NCBI GenBank assembly: GCA_900642245.1 | Contig: CAAAJI010000062.1 | Coordinates: 114,227-151,258, forward strand | Length of the DNA stretch: 37,032 nt | From: Fragilaria radians | Taxonomy: Eukaryota; Bacillariophyta; Fragilariophyceae; Fragilariales; Fragilariaceae | Direction: 5' to 3' | Part shown: positions 21,914 through 33,039 of the stretch, in pieces | How the letters are laid out: each line of letters begins with the position of its first letter | Numbering within the stretch: position 1 is the first letter of the stretch | The notes under the pieces: model-generated | Database searches by the model: none | Told to the model about the DNA's origin: nothing | What the model saw: only the letters and a program-made list of their open reading frames with translations | Position numbers and translations under genes: made by a program

Positions 21914-23082
21914 TATTGAAACGAAACGAATATCCTTTTTACGATTATGTCCAAAGTGTAAATGAATAAGATTTCCTTACAAAAAATTATGACCAAAAAT
22001 GTGAAAATCAAGTCGACGACTAATATACAACGTCCGTCCGAGACAATCCAGGTTGATTGAATTTGTACACCTATCAACATGTATCGAAACATCTGGAAAA
22101 AAAATTCTCAGTTATGCTTTTTCGTCGATTCGAATATTTTATCGATAGGAAAGTTAAGGCAGATTTAGGAATTAACACGTTTCCGAAATAATTAAGGATA
22201 TAAGCACTCCTTTCCGATTGATGTTTCAACGTTTAGTCAACAAATTATCTCAATAGTTACAGTTAAAATGTTCATGTAATCAATCAGTTGGAGAGATATC
22301 ATTGTTTTTGCTTAATTTTGCTCAAATTATGTTTGATTGACAACCGTGTATTAGTTTAGTTACTTTTAATTCTTCTAGTAGTGAAAAATCAAAAGTTGAA
22401 AAAAATCAAATTGAGAAAAATTTGGGAGGTATCTGACAATAAGAGTTGTCGTCCAACTTTAAATGTAGGACCAACGCTAATCTAGCAAGTGTGTAGCCAT
22501 AGTACAGGGTAGAATGAAATAGATATTTACACAACATATAGAAATACCTGGAACTGGTCTAAATCACTTACAATAAGCCATACATTTATGAATTGAATAG
22601 CTTACGACGTAGAACAGAGTGTAAGGTTTCAAAATGTTATTCATTTTCCTAATCTAATCATTAGTAGGGACAATGTTGATGTTCCATGCACGTTTTGGTA
22701 CCCCATGAATAACATGACATCAAATATGATTATGCATTCAATAAATGAAATTACCTTCCATGTATTGTAATTCATACGTTTTGATGAAACATGAATAACC
22801 TTACATCAACTATTATTACGCACTAACTAAATGAAACTACCTTCAATGAAACGTAGTTCATTTTCAATCCGCTAGTCAGAGTCCCCATCTTTACCTCCTG
22901 CAGGAAACTTCCCTGAAACAACTCCACCGTCTTGCGCTTAAAAATGCTTACTTTGCTCTCGCAGCATTTCTTGAACAAGGTAATGGATCATCAACTGTCC
23001 AAACTAGGACTCCACGAAACTTGAGTAATCTTTGGGAAATGGCATGAGGTATGTAAAGTAACAATTGGGAAAGTCCTTGACA
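21914..23082. other. Intergenic between Cys-rich genes B and C
   Basis: Upstream of gene B and downstream of gene C. Apart from an 84-bp tandem duplication at 22691-22860, I see no frames or motifs to report. Confidence 0.5.
22691..22860. repeat. Diverged tandem duplication, two 84-bp units
   Basis: Units 22691-22774 and 22777-22860 (period 86) share CGTTTTG...CATGAATAAC..(T/G)ACATCAA at the start and AATGAAA(T/C)TACCTTC and GTA.TTCA at the end, without indels inside the 71-bp core. No coding content. Confidence 0.7.
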
Positions 23083-24332
23083 TTAGTCAAAATGGCTGCT
23101 TAGTTTCTTCAAAGGCTTTCTTCCTAGGACAAGTCTGCGATGACGAAGTTGTGGCTGAGGATCTGCAATAAACTCTTCGTTATTTGACGTAACAAGACTT
23201 CTTGGCTTTCTAGCTAGACACAATTTACGTCCGTTCTTAGCTTTCGCACAGTTTTTGGAACAGCATTGAGAATCCCGTGTACATGTCTTTCCCTGTTTTC
23301 GACAAGATCGTGTTGGCTTTGGCTTGGACTTTGCCTTACAACGTCGCTTCCCATTGGATCCCTTGATACATTTCTTGGAGCAGCACTGAGAATTACGCAC
23401 GCATGACCGTCCACGCTTACGACAAGTAGCTGGCTTTGGTTTGGAAATTGGCCTTAAATTCGGCTTCGGCCTGGGATTAGGCTTTGATTTCCACCAAGGT
23501 TTGTATGACTTTGGTGGTGTTTGTCCTTGTTGACTAGTGCAAACGTATTCCTGTAGATTTGTACGAAATTTGCAAGATCCTGAACAACAGTTAGACTTTT
23601 CCGTTGGATCACAGGGATAGGATGCATCCTCCGAGGGAGTACAAATATTTGGGAGTGCATTCGAGGTACGTGTTCGACATTGACAAAACTGTTTGGCCAT
23701 TGCTTGCGCGGAACTGCACTGAGAGTTGGAGAAATCGAATTCCTTTTGCAAATCATAGAGCTCCTGACACAATGTTCCTGACCAGGGACTCCCAGGGCTG
23801 GTAATTTCCTTTTGCTTATCACCAATCACCAAATTGGGTCCAACAGAACCACATACATCACACGATCGAGATGTAACCTGCTCTTGACTATTACAAAATG
23901 CACCTGACATATCTCTGCAGGCGCATCGATCGGATATTGTTTTCGTGACTTTAGTGATGTCATTGCATTCGTCTCTTGTAAAAATTGATTGATCAATGCC
24001 TCGTTGAACCTCAAGACACGTTGCCATACCAATTTTATCACCAAAATAAAAGATCCCAGATTCACTACTTGGGCGTGTCAAACGGCTAAAGAGTGGGAAT
24101 ATAGATGATGAGAACCAATCCTTTGTGTAAGCAAGGGCGGTCGAGTCACAAAATTAACATCATGAAATCAATTTCATGGCCTAATAAAAATAATCGAGTG
24201 GTAAACGTACCAATCCTCACGATTGCAAGGTACACATCGAAATCTATTATCTTGTGCATCACTTCTGTAAAGATAAGGAATTAGAACTAGAAGCCACCGT
24301 AATACTTTCAGTTTCATTGTTGGCCACTGCAT
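23083..24332 (-). CDS. Secreted Cys-rich protein C with two knottin-like modules
   Basis: Exon 1 24211-24332 and exon 2 23083-24085 give 374 residues. The 125-nt intron (24086-24210) begins GTACGT and ends CACTCTTTAG, splitting a Cys codon as in genes A and B. The signal peptide lies in the first 26 residues (LRWLLVLIPYLYRSDA), followed by FRCVPCNRED. The two Cys modules mirror gene B (SESGIFYFGDKIG, CLEVQRGID, DRCACRD, CDVCG; FDFSNSQCSSAQA, FCQC, NCCSGSCKF....QEYVC). A basic Lys/Pro linker precedes two tandem repeats with spacing C-x6-C-x5-CC-x3-C-x9-C (about residues 262-290 and 302-330), the cysteine order of inhibitor cystine knots. The start could also be the Met at 24317 or 24386. Likely secreted; function unknown, and the repeats alone do not imply toxicity. 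Confidence 0.85.
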
Positions 24333-26302
24333 TTTTGCCTTAATGAGGAGGAAGATCACGTTGTTTTGTCGGAGTCGACAATCCATGTGAACTCGGAGTC
24401 TACAAATGACGGTTATTTGGAGATGTAATTAATTTAATTCTGTTTCCAATACATCTTTAAAGCAACGTAGTTCTATTGAAAAATCAAATCTTTGACTCTT
24501 GTGAAAGCATAGTCATAATTTTGGAGTTGCTAGTTTTGTCGTCGATTTTTTGGTCGGTTGTTCATTTCCAGGGCTGAAGTCCGTACGAATTCGGAGAAAA
24601 TTGATCTCACCAATTTTGGTTGACAAGAAATATTCGAAGGAAAATAAAATACTTGATTTCTACATTGGATGGTCGTATACCAGTTTCAAATATTTTAGGG
24701 ATACCATTGCAAACCTTTGGAAGACAGATAACTTTCTGTAGTAATATTTGTCATTTCCCAGTATTTTCCCTAAGTACCTTTTTTGCTTTTCCGTTATTTT
24801 ATATTGTTGCGAACGTTGATACGAGATGAAATGTGCCAGCGTCATGCACGTCGCGGGAAACACGGGAAACAATCGTAAAAACGTGGAAAAGCTTACGTCG
24901 ATAATTCAACGTTACTCAGCTTTTTTGGACTAACCTAGATCTGGAGTTTTCAGTATGTATGTTAGACAATTGGCAAATTTTCGAGTTTAGCAGCATGGAA
25001 ACACAATGATTCCATAGGAAATTTAATTGATAAAATAAAAATAACAAACGTATGGTCACTAGTGGATAAAATTATGCGGAAAATGTTTCATCTCATTTAG
25101 AAAAAGAATCTATGGCTATTTGATGAGAGAGATACAGGTAACCAAAATTCCTGACGACGTTTGAGATCACATTGGGAATAAACAAACGGGTAATAGCGCA
25201 CTTTCAAAATGTTGCACACATAATTGAAAGAACTGATTCCTGTGTTTTAATCACGGAGATTACTTTAAATCCCCTAATTTGCTTAAATCTTTATTGAAAA
25301 CATTACAAAGGGAATAGGAGAATAATTATGTTTTCCGTTTTAAAATCATTTATTTTAACGCAGTTACATCATTTTTGACATGTTGCGAGTTTGAATTATT
25401 TGTCTCCATGCTTTATACTCAAAAAATGTAAGTAAAGGCACCTTTAACTTTCGAGAAACACATTAAAACAGCATGAATCCTACATAATATACACTGTCCA
25501 AGGATATGCCAGCAGGACAATATCATTCATAATTCAACAAACGTCTCCCAACATCCAACCCACAATATTCATACAGTGGACAGCCATCATTCGACTTCAA
25601 GCCATACATTCATACACTTGACATACGTTGATCTAAAATTAAGGTGATGACTCAATTTAGAAATAAGTTAAAAGGATATGCAATTTATTTGTGTTCCGGT
25701 ATTGGAAGCATCCCTTATTGTTAATACAAGTACAGAGAATAAGGATTTGCTGTGTATTTACACATATATATTCCCTGAATATACCTGCTTAACTGTCTCT
25801 TTCAATAAATAATTTTTCATGAGGCAATGCTGCGTTGAATGCTATCCAGGACTGCTCAAAAATATAGGGGAAGTTACTAGGATTCAAATGATTTGAGTCG
25901 ATACCACATTATATATCCCTCGTATACATCCCCCATTGTATCACTCAAGTCTCAGAGGAGTAATATTATATAAATTCCTTATTTGTTCTCTGTAGCCTAC
26001 TTTAATTCGGATATCGATATAGCTCGTGTGCTTGCAAATGGAATTGTTAGAGGCTACAAAATGATTCCATGATTTTGCAAATGGAATTATTATAGGCTAC
26101 TAGATTTTACATAGTCATGAAAGCGGGTAGTAAAAAGGAGTTTCCTCTTTTTCAATCATTGGCCGTCGATACGCTATTGTTAGCAGACACAAATGTGCCA
26201 CAACAGGTGAAGCAAAAGTGAGCCAGTTATAATTACAGAATCTTGAATCCTTTTTGATAGATAAAAAAAAGAAAAAAGCTTGATCTGTTGAACGTCCATA
26301 TA
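24333..26302. other. Intergenic, Cys-rich C to DUF6824-B
   Basis: AT-rich, no supported gene. Its last ~350 bp resemble the 3' flank of DUF6824-A. A 26-bp sequence (TTGCAAATGGAATT...AGGCTAC) is repeated at 26032-26057 and 26075-26100. Short frames near 24550-24872 on both strands have no recognisable features. Confidence 0.45.
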
Positions 26303-27317
26303 TCATAATAATTGTCTTGGTCCTTGGCACCAAATAGCTGTCGCTACCCGGTTATCCTCCTTACATAATTGAGTGTCAAATGCCTTTGAGATGCTAGTCT
26401 CTGGATTGATGAAATTGTCCATCTTATTCTTTATGCTCTCAGATGTTGGTTCATTAGCATTGGCGTATGAAAGTGGAAGATAATTGAAGCTCGGTGACGT
26501 AGTGACACATGCTGATTCGCGGAATGCCGCTGATGGAATCTCCATTGGGTGGATGTTGTCTCCTATCGCTGTTATACGATAGGGAATGACATTTCTAATC
26601 CAAGGAGATCGAAGAAAATCATAAGTTACCATCATGTAATGGCAAATGATACTACAAGTTAACTTCAAAAACATACCTGAGACATGGACTAAAAAAGGAT
26701 ACGTTACTCATAGGATTGTAGACATTCAGACAACTTTGACTTGGATGATTAGGATTTTCCGGAATGCTGGACCATGCTGGCATAACACTACAAAAATTCA
26801 AAATGTGAACTTGGTGTTGGGATGGAAATAAACCAGAGTCTTGAAAATTCAACGAGAACATCTTGCTGCTATTCTGGATTATAGTATTGATTTCACCTTT
26901 GATGGATGCTTGTTCCTGATGTAAATCTTGACAAACTTTGGAAGTAAATTCCTTTCTCTTATGCTTCTTCCTCACCGTCGATCTTTGCGCAGAGACGGAG
27001 GAGCTTGTCGATACCGACACATTACTTGCCGAATTTCGAGCATCTCGAAGAGCGTGACTTACTTTGGTATAAACCAAATACGAATGAGCCTCAAACCATG
27101 TGTCACTATCCATCGACCGAACTAAAAATCTACTCCCTTGATTTTGTGCTTTTAGGATGAGCTTTTGCACCATTTTCCGTTTGACAGACCGAGGACTCTT
27201 CCTTTCGTAGCCTTCAACATACTGTTGAATTAAATTTCGAAAAGCGGTATTGCCTGGATTCCTGTAGCAAAAGGGCCCGCGTCCAAAAAGTATATCGTCC
27301 GGTCGAATTTCAACCAT
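26303..27317 (-). CDS. DUF6824 domain protein B (two exons)
   Basis: Exons 26677-27317 and 26303-26594 encode 310 residues. The 82-nt intron (26595-26676) begins GTATGT and ends CTTGGATTAG, at the same codon and phase as in paralogue A and with the same length. The DUF6824 domain covers residues about 7-94 (DDILFGRGPFCYRNPGN, FRNLIQQYVEGYERKSPRS, RFLVR, WFEA, KVSHALRDAR). A Ser-rich insert (SASNVSVSTSSSVS) and basic KKHKRK follow, absent or shorter in A; the tail ends IWCQGPRQLL. The start is the ATG within GCCATGG. Similarity to A runs the full length, so both copies appear to be under constraint. Function unknown. Confidence 0.85.
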
Positions 27318-27356
27318 GGCCGTCACAACTTCTTAGCAGTAGACTTGTTATTCTAA

Positions 27357-27366
27357 ATTCGCGCAA
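27357..27366. promoter_or_regulatory. E2F-like site upstream of DUF6824-B
   Basis: ATTCGCGCAA, identical to 9926-9935, 40 bp upstream of the ATG at 27317, within upstream sequence that has otherwise diverged. Confidence 0.4.
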
Positions 27367-27673
27367 CTCGTTGAAATGGATTTCCCTTTCACCTTCAGAA
27401 CATTACAGATACGGAAATTGTGAGCGCGGATGATGAATCGGAATTGTGAGCGCGGATGATCAGAGTCACAGATTAGATTAGCGCTCATCAAAATAGTGTT
27501 ATCACAACATTCCTATCTAATGCATCCAGCTACAAAATCATAGGTGTAACTGACAACATATTTTATCTGATAGATAGACGGAAATTGTTATTGCGACTGT
27601 GGTTTCAACCGGTATTCGTTCCCAAATCAGTTAGATAATGCCACCGGTGTTGAAACATTTGAAACCCAATCTC
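27367..27673. other. Upstream region of DUF6824-B
   Basis: Contains a tandem duplication of CGGAAATTGTGAGCGCGGAT (27412-27434 and 27439-27460, period 27). The remainder, up to the copia element's flank, shows no frames. Confidence 0.5.
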
Positions 27674-27678
27674 ATAAC

Positions 27679-27906
27679 GATAGATTAGATTATCGTCAAT
27701 CCTATAAGGATGCTAGTCAATGTGTAACTAGGAATGCAGGCAGCAATTACTACTGAAGAGATGCGTCCTTAATGAATTCCCTAGTATAATTACATGATTG
27801 TGAACTGTTCAGCTGACTCTCGTTTTCTTTTCTTTCGGTTAATTTCATTGATGACGTTTGCTTTTGTACGGGCTATCCTTGCTTCACTGTAGTGGACTAA
27901 TCCCCA
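27679..27906 (-). repeat. 3' LTR of the second copia element
   Basis: Matches 33040-33255: shared blocks include TAGATTAGATTATC, GTGTAACTAGGAAT, ACGTTTGCTTTTGT and GTAGTGGAC. It has an extra ~20 bp (TTTTCTTTTCTTTCGG region) absent from the partner, and lacks part of the partner's CTGTCTTTTTCC segment. Confidence 0.75.
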
Positions 27907-27968
27907 ACGCACGCCTACTCTCCAACAATGGGAATTTGGTCTACGATTTGCTCTCGAAAAATTTTAAA

Positions 27969-28518
27969 CTAAAATCCCACCATTAGTTTGGTCATAAAAT
28001 CTGGAATCGTTTCACTTTTTGAGCAGTATTCAATGTTAACAAGTCCTCTAGCAATAAGGTCTGTGATGTAGTAATACTTGAGATTAAAGTGCCTTGTCCT
28101 CGTTCCAGAACTTGCCTTTCCATTAAGTTCAATTTTCATGTAGCTTTGATTGTCGCAATTAATGATGTTCATACAAATCTCCTGGTCTTGTTCCTCCATA
28201 AAAACTTAACCCAGTGTACCTTACTGATCAACCGCAATGAACCAGCTTGACACTGAGTTCAAAATTCCTTTCCCAAGAGTCATTACAGCTCCTGTATGGC
28301 CTTATATTGGTATGTACTGCAAAAGATGCATCAACATACCATTTAATGATCTTTGCATAGTCCTTACATAATGCAGTTTTATCATCTTGTGTCATTTTCA
28401 GGAATGTCATGATTCTCACCAACTTTTTCCAATCATTCTCTTCTAGTTTTGTAACCCTAGTTGTCAAAGAAAGTACTCCAGGTAAAATATCTTGTCTGCC
28501 TTGCTTGCATGGAAACAT
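27969..28518 (-). pseudogene. Copia RT tail and RNase H (second element)
   Basis: 28518 to 28228 reads CKQGRQDILPGVLSLTTRV, DWKKLVRIMTFLKMTQ and IKWYVDASFAVH, the RT-to-RNase H junction. A frameshift and loss of the middle of RNase H follow. 28199 to 27969 then reads CDNQSYMKIELNGKASSG, RTRHFNLKYYYI and PDFMTKLMVG, the C-terminus. Non-functional. Confidence 0.85.
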
Positions 28519-28789
28519 TCCTTTCGTTACAAAAGTATGGAAATTAGGTGCTTAATGTTTATCCAACTTTTTGGCATTCATTTTTTTCTGTCTTAAAAAG
28601 ACCATCGGTCCAGGCAAATTTTGTAGTTCCTTTCAATTCCACCGGAAATTCGTCAACCATTTTTTCAATAAAGTCCGTCATATCAAGTTATAACTCTTCC
28701 TTTTTTGAAAAATCTAATGTCATTTCAAGAGAGCTGTGCTTCAATCCTCTAGAAGCTTTTGTCTGACCTAATTCCGTCTGAGGAGTATA

Positions 28790-29604
28790 CTGCTTGCAAT
28801 CAGTGTAGGAAGTCATCATTAACTTGTTCATCCAAATGGCTAGACTTTATATTGTCTACGTACCAGGTTATGGTATGTTGAGAACCATTTACCATTCGAT
28901 TGGCTACGCAAGGATCGTAAGGATTTATTTTAAATCCAATTTGTTCAATATCCTTTTTGAATTTCTTATAATACAAAAGTGCAGATTATAACATTTCAAT
29001 TTCTTTCTGCATCATCAGAAAAAGAATCTTGCTATTTTCTTCATAAAGTAGAATGAGTTCATATGTCTCTTCATCTAACTTTAGAAGGATGTTAACTAGT
29101 GGACCTCTAGTTTCTTGATCACACGTTTACCTTTGTTGTTGTCTTCCATATGGAACATCTGCAACCATCGTTTCCCTACCTTCTTTAGCTTCAATTACTG
29201 ATGAGAGAATGATGGATTCAGTGATGATAGTGGGACTGGCAGCATCCTCTCTATTGACATAACTCTTTTGTGTACTCTAGTTGGCACAGGTTCTGCCTTT
29301 GACTTGCCCATCCTTTTTCTCTGTCAAAAACATCAAGATTTCTAATGCCCATTTGCGCTCTAATGATATCATTTTGTAAAAACTTTGCGTTCATGTAGCT
29401 GTTGCATTTCTTTAATGGCTGCTTGCTCACCTTTGATACCCAGTTTTTTATTCCGTTAGCCAGGTTGTATGTCTGTGCAAATTGATATTGATCATGTTTG
29501 TCTAATACACCCATATTCATAAGAGAGATCATGTAAATAATAATTCTTACATTTTCAACAGTATATTCTTCAATTATCTCTGGAGGGAATGTTGATTGTA
29601 GCAA
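28790..29604 (-). pseudogene. Copia reverse transcriptase (second element)
   Basis: Begins near HDQYQFAQTYNLANGIKNW (about 29490) and continues, across a frameshift near 29325, through LTEKKDGQVKGRTCAN, STQKSYVNREDAASP and TESIILSSVI, the copia RVT_2 signature of this lineage. Later parts are badly broken. The catalytic box, expected as HVDD near 28850, reads NLVRRQ, so the active-site Asp pair is lost. At least five stops. Confidence 0.8.
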
Positions 29605-29658
29605 CGAAAGCTAATCTGGAGCTTGAGATTTTCTATCAGAACCGAGTCATGGATACTT

Positions 29659-30173
29659 TTAGATCCTTACTGAAATCAGTACCGTGTTCATTGCTTGGAC
29701 TGTTAGCTGGCTCTGGATTATCAATAGGGCATTCTTCATCGTCTTCATTGTAATCTTTGGATGCATCAGTTTTGCTATCATCATTATTTCCTTCTTCTGA
29801 GGAATCATCATTAATGAAATCATTTGATTGCCCAAGTTTGGATTGAAATTAGCTGGTATTGAGTTGGTGGCCAAGTCATCTGGGTCCATTTGGTCATATC
29901 CATTCTTTTATTGCCAAATTTTTTAACTTGCTTGATAATTGATGCAGTAATTGGAACTTTTGTGACATGTTGTCTTGTACTCATCTTATTTGACTGTAGA
30001 TGCAGTAACTGATGTCCTCCTTGAATATTGTCGGAATATTGCAAATAAATACGATCAATGGTTCTGGGACTGTTTGAATTTTTCAACTTTGGGTCTTCGT
30101 GTGCTTGAACGTAGGTACCAAATGAATGCTTGCAATGCTTATTGCAGTCCATATTTTGATGATGTAAAATCAT
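29659..30173 (-). pseudogene. Copia integrase C-terminus and linker (second element)
   Basis: 30173 to about 29900 reads MDCNKHCKHSFGTYVQAHED, RTIDRIYLQYSDNIQGGHQL and TRQHVTKVPIT, the integrase C-terminal region and run-up to RT. It then breaks into an acidic, Met/Ile-rich linker (29889-29659) in another frame. Confidence 0.75.
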
Positions 30174-30277
30174 TCGGGGACTAAAGTATGGTGATATCTC
30201 ACCTATAGCTGAAAAAGATCATTGTTAGCAGATACCAAAACTAGCACCATTTTTCTTGTCAAGCTTCAGATAGCAAC

Positions 30278-30691
30278 CTATGATATGCAGCTCTTATTCT
30301 TTCTTTTATGATTTCGTTCCAAATCCGTAACATGTTCATTTGGACTTGAATAAATTAATTTGATCGCTGGCCGTTGATTCGCCAATAAATGCATCAATGG
30401 CTTGGATTTATTATCACAAAAAATGTAACTGACTTTAAATCTTCCCTTTTCATAGACGTTAAGCACTTTTTTAAGTGTTTTTGCATATTCAGAGGGCAAT
30501 CTTGAAGCAACATGTTGCGCCGTCCTGTAGTGAATGTTCTTACTTATGGTTGTCAAAAATTGCATCCCATTCACATGCATGATGTCAATGCACAATTTTA
30601 CATTTTGTTGTGACCGAATCAAATCATTTGGAATCTCAATTGTAGCATCTATCACTTCTCTTGGTGTGTTCCTCACAGTTTTAACTTTCAA
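30278..30691 (-). pseudogene. Copia integrase core (second element)
   Basis: Encodes KLCIDIMHVNGMQFLTTIS (first Asp), YRTAQHVASR, and FCDNKSKPLM (second Asp, in CDN), then SPNEHVTDLERNHK, which holds the Glu of the DDE triad. The three catalytic residues appear intact in this fragment; stops on both sides isolate it. Confidence 0.8.
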
Positions 30692-30699
30692 AGCACCAA

Positions 30700-31499
30700 A
30701 ATCTGCTCAGCAATTTTGATATCCTTGGCTGTAACAGAATAGTTTCCAATAATGTTCATACTTATAATTAACTTAAAATCATTTGGTGAAGGGGTTCCTA
30801 TTGCATGGTAAAGTTTCCTAGCTCATTTTGCTCTTTCGAATTGATTCGTTGTATAAAATTGTTTGTTTTCATCCAGACTAGACATTGCACTATATTCTAC
30901 AATCCTAGAAGATAATACTTTATGATTTAAGTTAAACACACCAAATTAATCTATAAAAGCGATTAATTCAAGAGATGTTATTTTGTACCAACATTTGGAG
31001 ACGTCCAGTGTTGCTAGTATTTGCTAATCTAGATGATAAAGATATCAGATGTATTAGCGCATCTAAAAACAACAAATGATAATATTAATATTTGTTGTTT
31101 TTTCTGTTCGAAAATTTTAGATGATACTAATCAAAGGTCTCTAAAATTTTAGGTGATAATAAATCACATGTGCTTCACGAACCTTTTTATGAGTAATATG
31201 ATTATCTCTAAATAAAGAGAAGTCAAAAGATATTTGACAAGCTGGCATAGCCAAAAGACAATAAATAAAAGACTGATCTGAATAAATATTATCATAATGA
31301 AAAATTAGTCAGTCAAGACTTCAATCTTTCACGATTAGATAACAAGAGTAGTTTTTCATAATTTCCTTAAAATAGGACATAATTTTTCTATCTCAATTCT
31401 CACATAGATTAGACGTAAATTGGAATTTTCTCGGTATGAAAAAATAAAGTCCATTCTCTTTTCATTCTAATCGGACTTTCTTCTCCGGTAAATAAACCG
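30700..31499 (-). pseudogene. Eroded interior of second copia element
   Basis: Expected to hold the protease-to-integrase stretch. I see only short, broken frames and very AT-rich DNA, including (A/T)-rich near-palindromes around 31065-31100. No domain can be named. Confidence 0.4.
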
Positions 31500-32078
31500 T
31501 AAATGCGTTTTCATCCGCTGAATCTGTTATAATTTGATACCTGCCTGCCATTTTGGCAAAATTAAATATGTTTGTTATGGCATTGTGGGCATACCAAGCT
31601 TCTCCCCACATCAAAATATCACATTTCACATTTGTTGACAATATTCCTCGTTTTGTGTGTAAGTTTGGAGTCTCTAATGTTGTATGGATAAACTCTTCTT
31701 AGTGTTTGATGGAGAAAACAGTAACACTTAACTGGTTATCTGAAAGAATCCAGTCCTGAATTCTGTTTGTCCGCACATACTCATAGTATATATGAGTGCC
31801 AGCACAACCACTTGTAGTTCTCATATGATCATTAGTTGTTGTCTGGTCAGTTGGAGTTACAAACTTTGTGGTATTATTTGGTGTAACTCCTTTAGATTGT
31901 AGATATTCTGTTGGGCTTTGTTGATTGCCCACCCCTCTTTCACTTTATTCTTAAAGCAGCACATTGGTAAGGGATGCCCTGGCTTTCCACAGCAGTAGCG
32001 GCAGCCTTTTATCTGAGCAAATGAAAGTGACAATTCTTGCTCTTTTGTATCATCACTATTTTTTTCACTTTGTTTCAT
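31500..32078 (-). pseudogene. Copia zinc knuckle and protease (second element)
   Basis: 32078 to 31857 has a CCHC-like knuckle (YCCGKPGHPLPMC) followed by EGWAINKAQQN. After a frameshift, 31932 to 31699 leads into the protease site DWILSDNQLSVTVFS, where the usual D-S/T-G is D-N-Q. Broken sequence to about 31500 still reads ILMWGEAWYAHNAI, IFNFAKMAGRYQI and SADENAF, typical of this copia lineage. Confidence 0.8.
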
Positions 32079-32937
32079 ATTTTTTACTTTTCATATTCCT
32101 TCTTCATTCTTATCAAGCTTATGATTGCTGAGAAGATTGTTGGCCTCAGCAACAGTTTTCGGATACTGATTGTTTCCAAGTGATTTTTGAGTGTTAAGCC
32201 CAGTTAACAAGGTTCCATATTTTGATCAGTCAGCATTCTCAAGATAGAGAAACTCCAAAATGTTTTGAACTCTCTTTCCTGACATCTTTTTACCTTCTTT
32301 GAATCTGAAGGGTCAATATCCATTGACATTTCAACAATCTTGGTCAAATCAAGGGACCACCAAGGTGAGAATCAAAGATATCTCTTGCAGTCTTGAATTG
32401 TTTTGTCCAATCTCACCCTCTCTCTGACATAGGTTTAAAGGACTTCTCAGGAAATCCAAAACTATGGACACATTTTGGGTTTATTCCTTAATTGTGCTTA
32501 TCAATTCAATCGGATAATTTTTTGATCTTTTGTGGTAATTGTTTCATTCCACATCTTTCCTGGATGCCTGTGTAAGAACTTACTTGACTATTCTCATATG
32601 TATTCATCCACTTTTAAACTCATCATAATCTGCCTGAAACTCTAACTCAAATTGCTTATTCTCTTGAGTCCTAACAAGCTCATCTGATGAACTACTGTAT
32701 TTCATTGATTTTGTACTAGCACTTTCAGTTCAGTTCCTATGTTGCTTCTGTAATCAAATGACTCCTTGATGTAATTAATGATAATTTCATAAGCAGAAGC
32801 TTGGGTAGCAGATCCCATGTACTAGCTGTAGTCATTGAGAGACTTTTAACACCTGACTTTCCTTTCTTGGTGATTTGACATTGTGGCAAATGTACTTCTG
32901 GAGACTTCTTCACTGTACTTTTGCTTTCTTTCTTCAT
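32079..32937 (-). pseudogene. Copia gag (second element)
   Basis: Starts ATG at 32937 (MKKESKSTVKKSPEVHLPQC, KKGKSGVKSL), close inside the 5' LTR. It shifts frame within about 60 codons and is then heavily broken to the zinc knuckle at about 32010. The gag assignment rests on position and lysine-rich start more than on a clear domain. Confidence 0.6.
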
Positions 32938-33039
32938 TTTGATTTAATTACTCTTGGCAACTTCTTCAAGGATTTGAAACAGCCTTGGAAACTTTATCAA
33001 CTTGTTATTGCACAATCTTTCAACTATGGTGCTCCTAAC

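Noticed and set aside
27439..27460. GGAATTGTGAGCGCGGAT, resembling the bacterial lac operator
   Set aside because: It is one unit of a local 27-bp tandem duplication in clearly eukaryotic DNA and lacks the symmetric right half of the operator. Coincidence.
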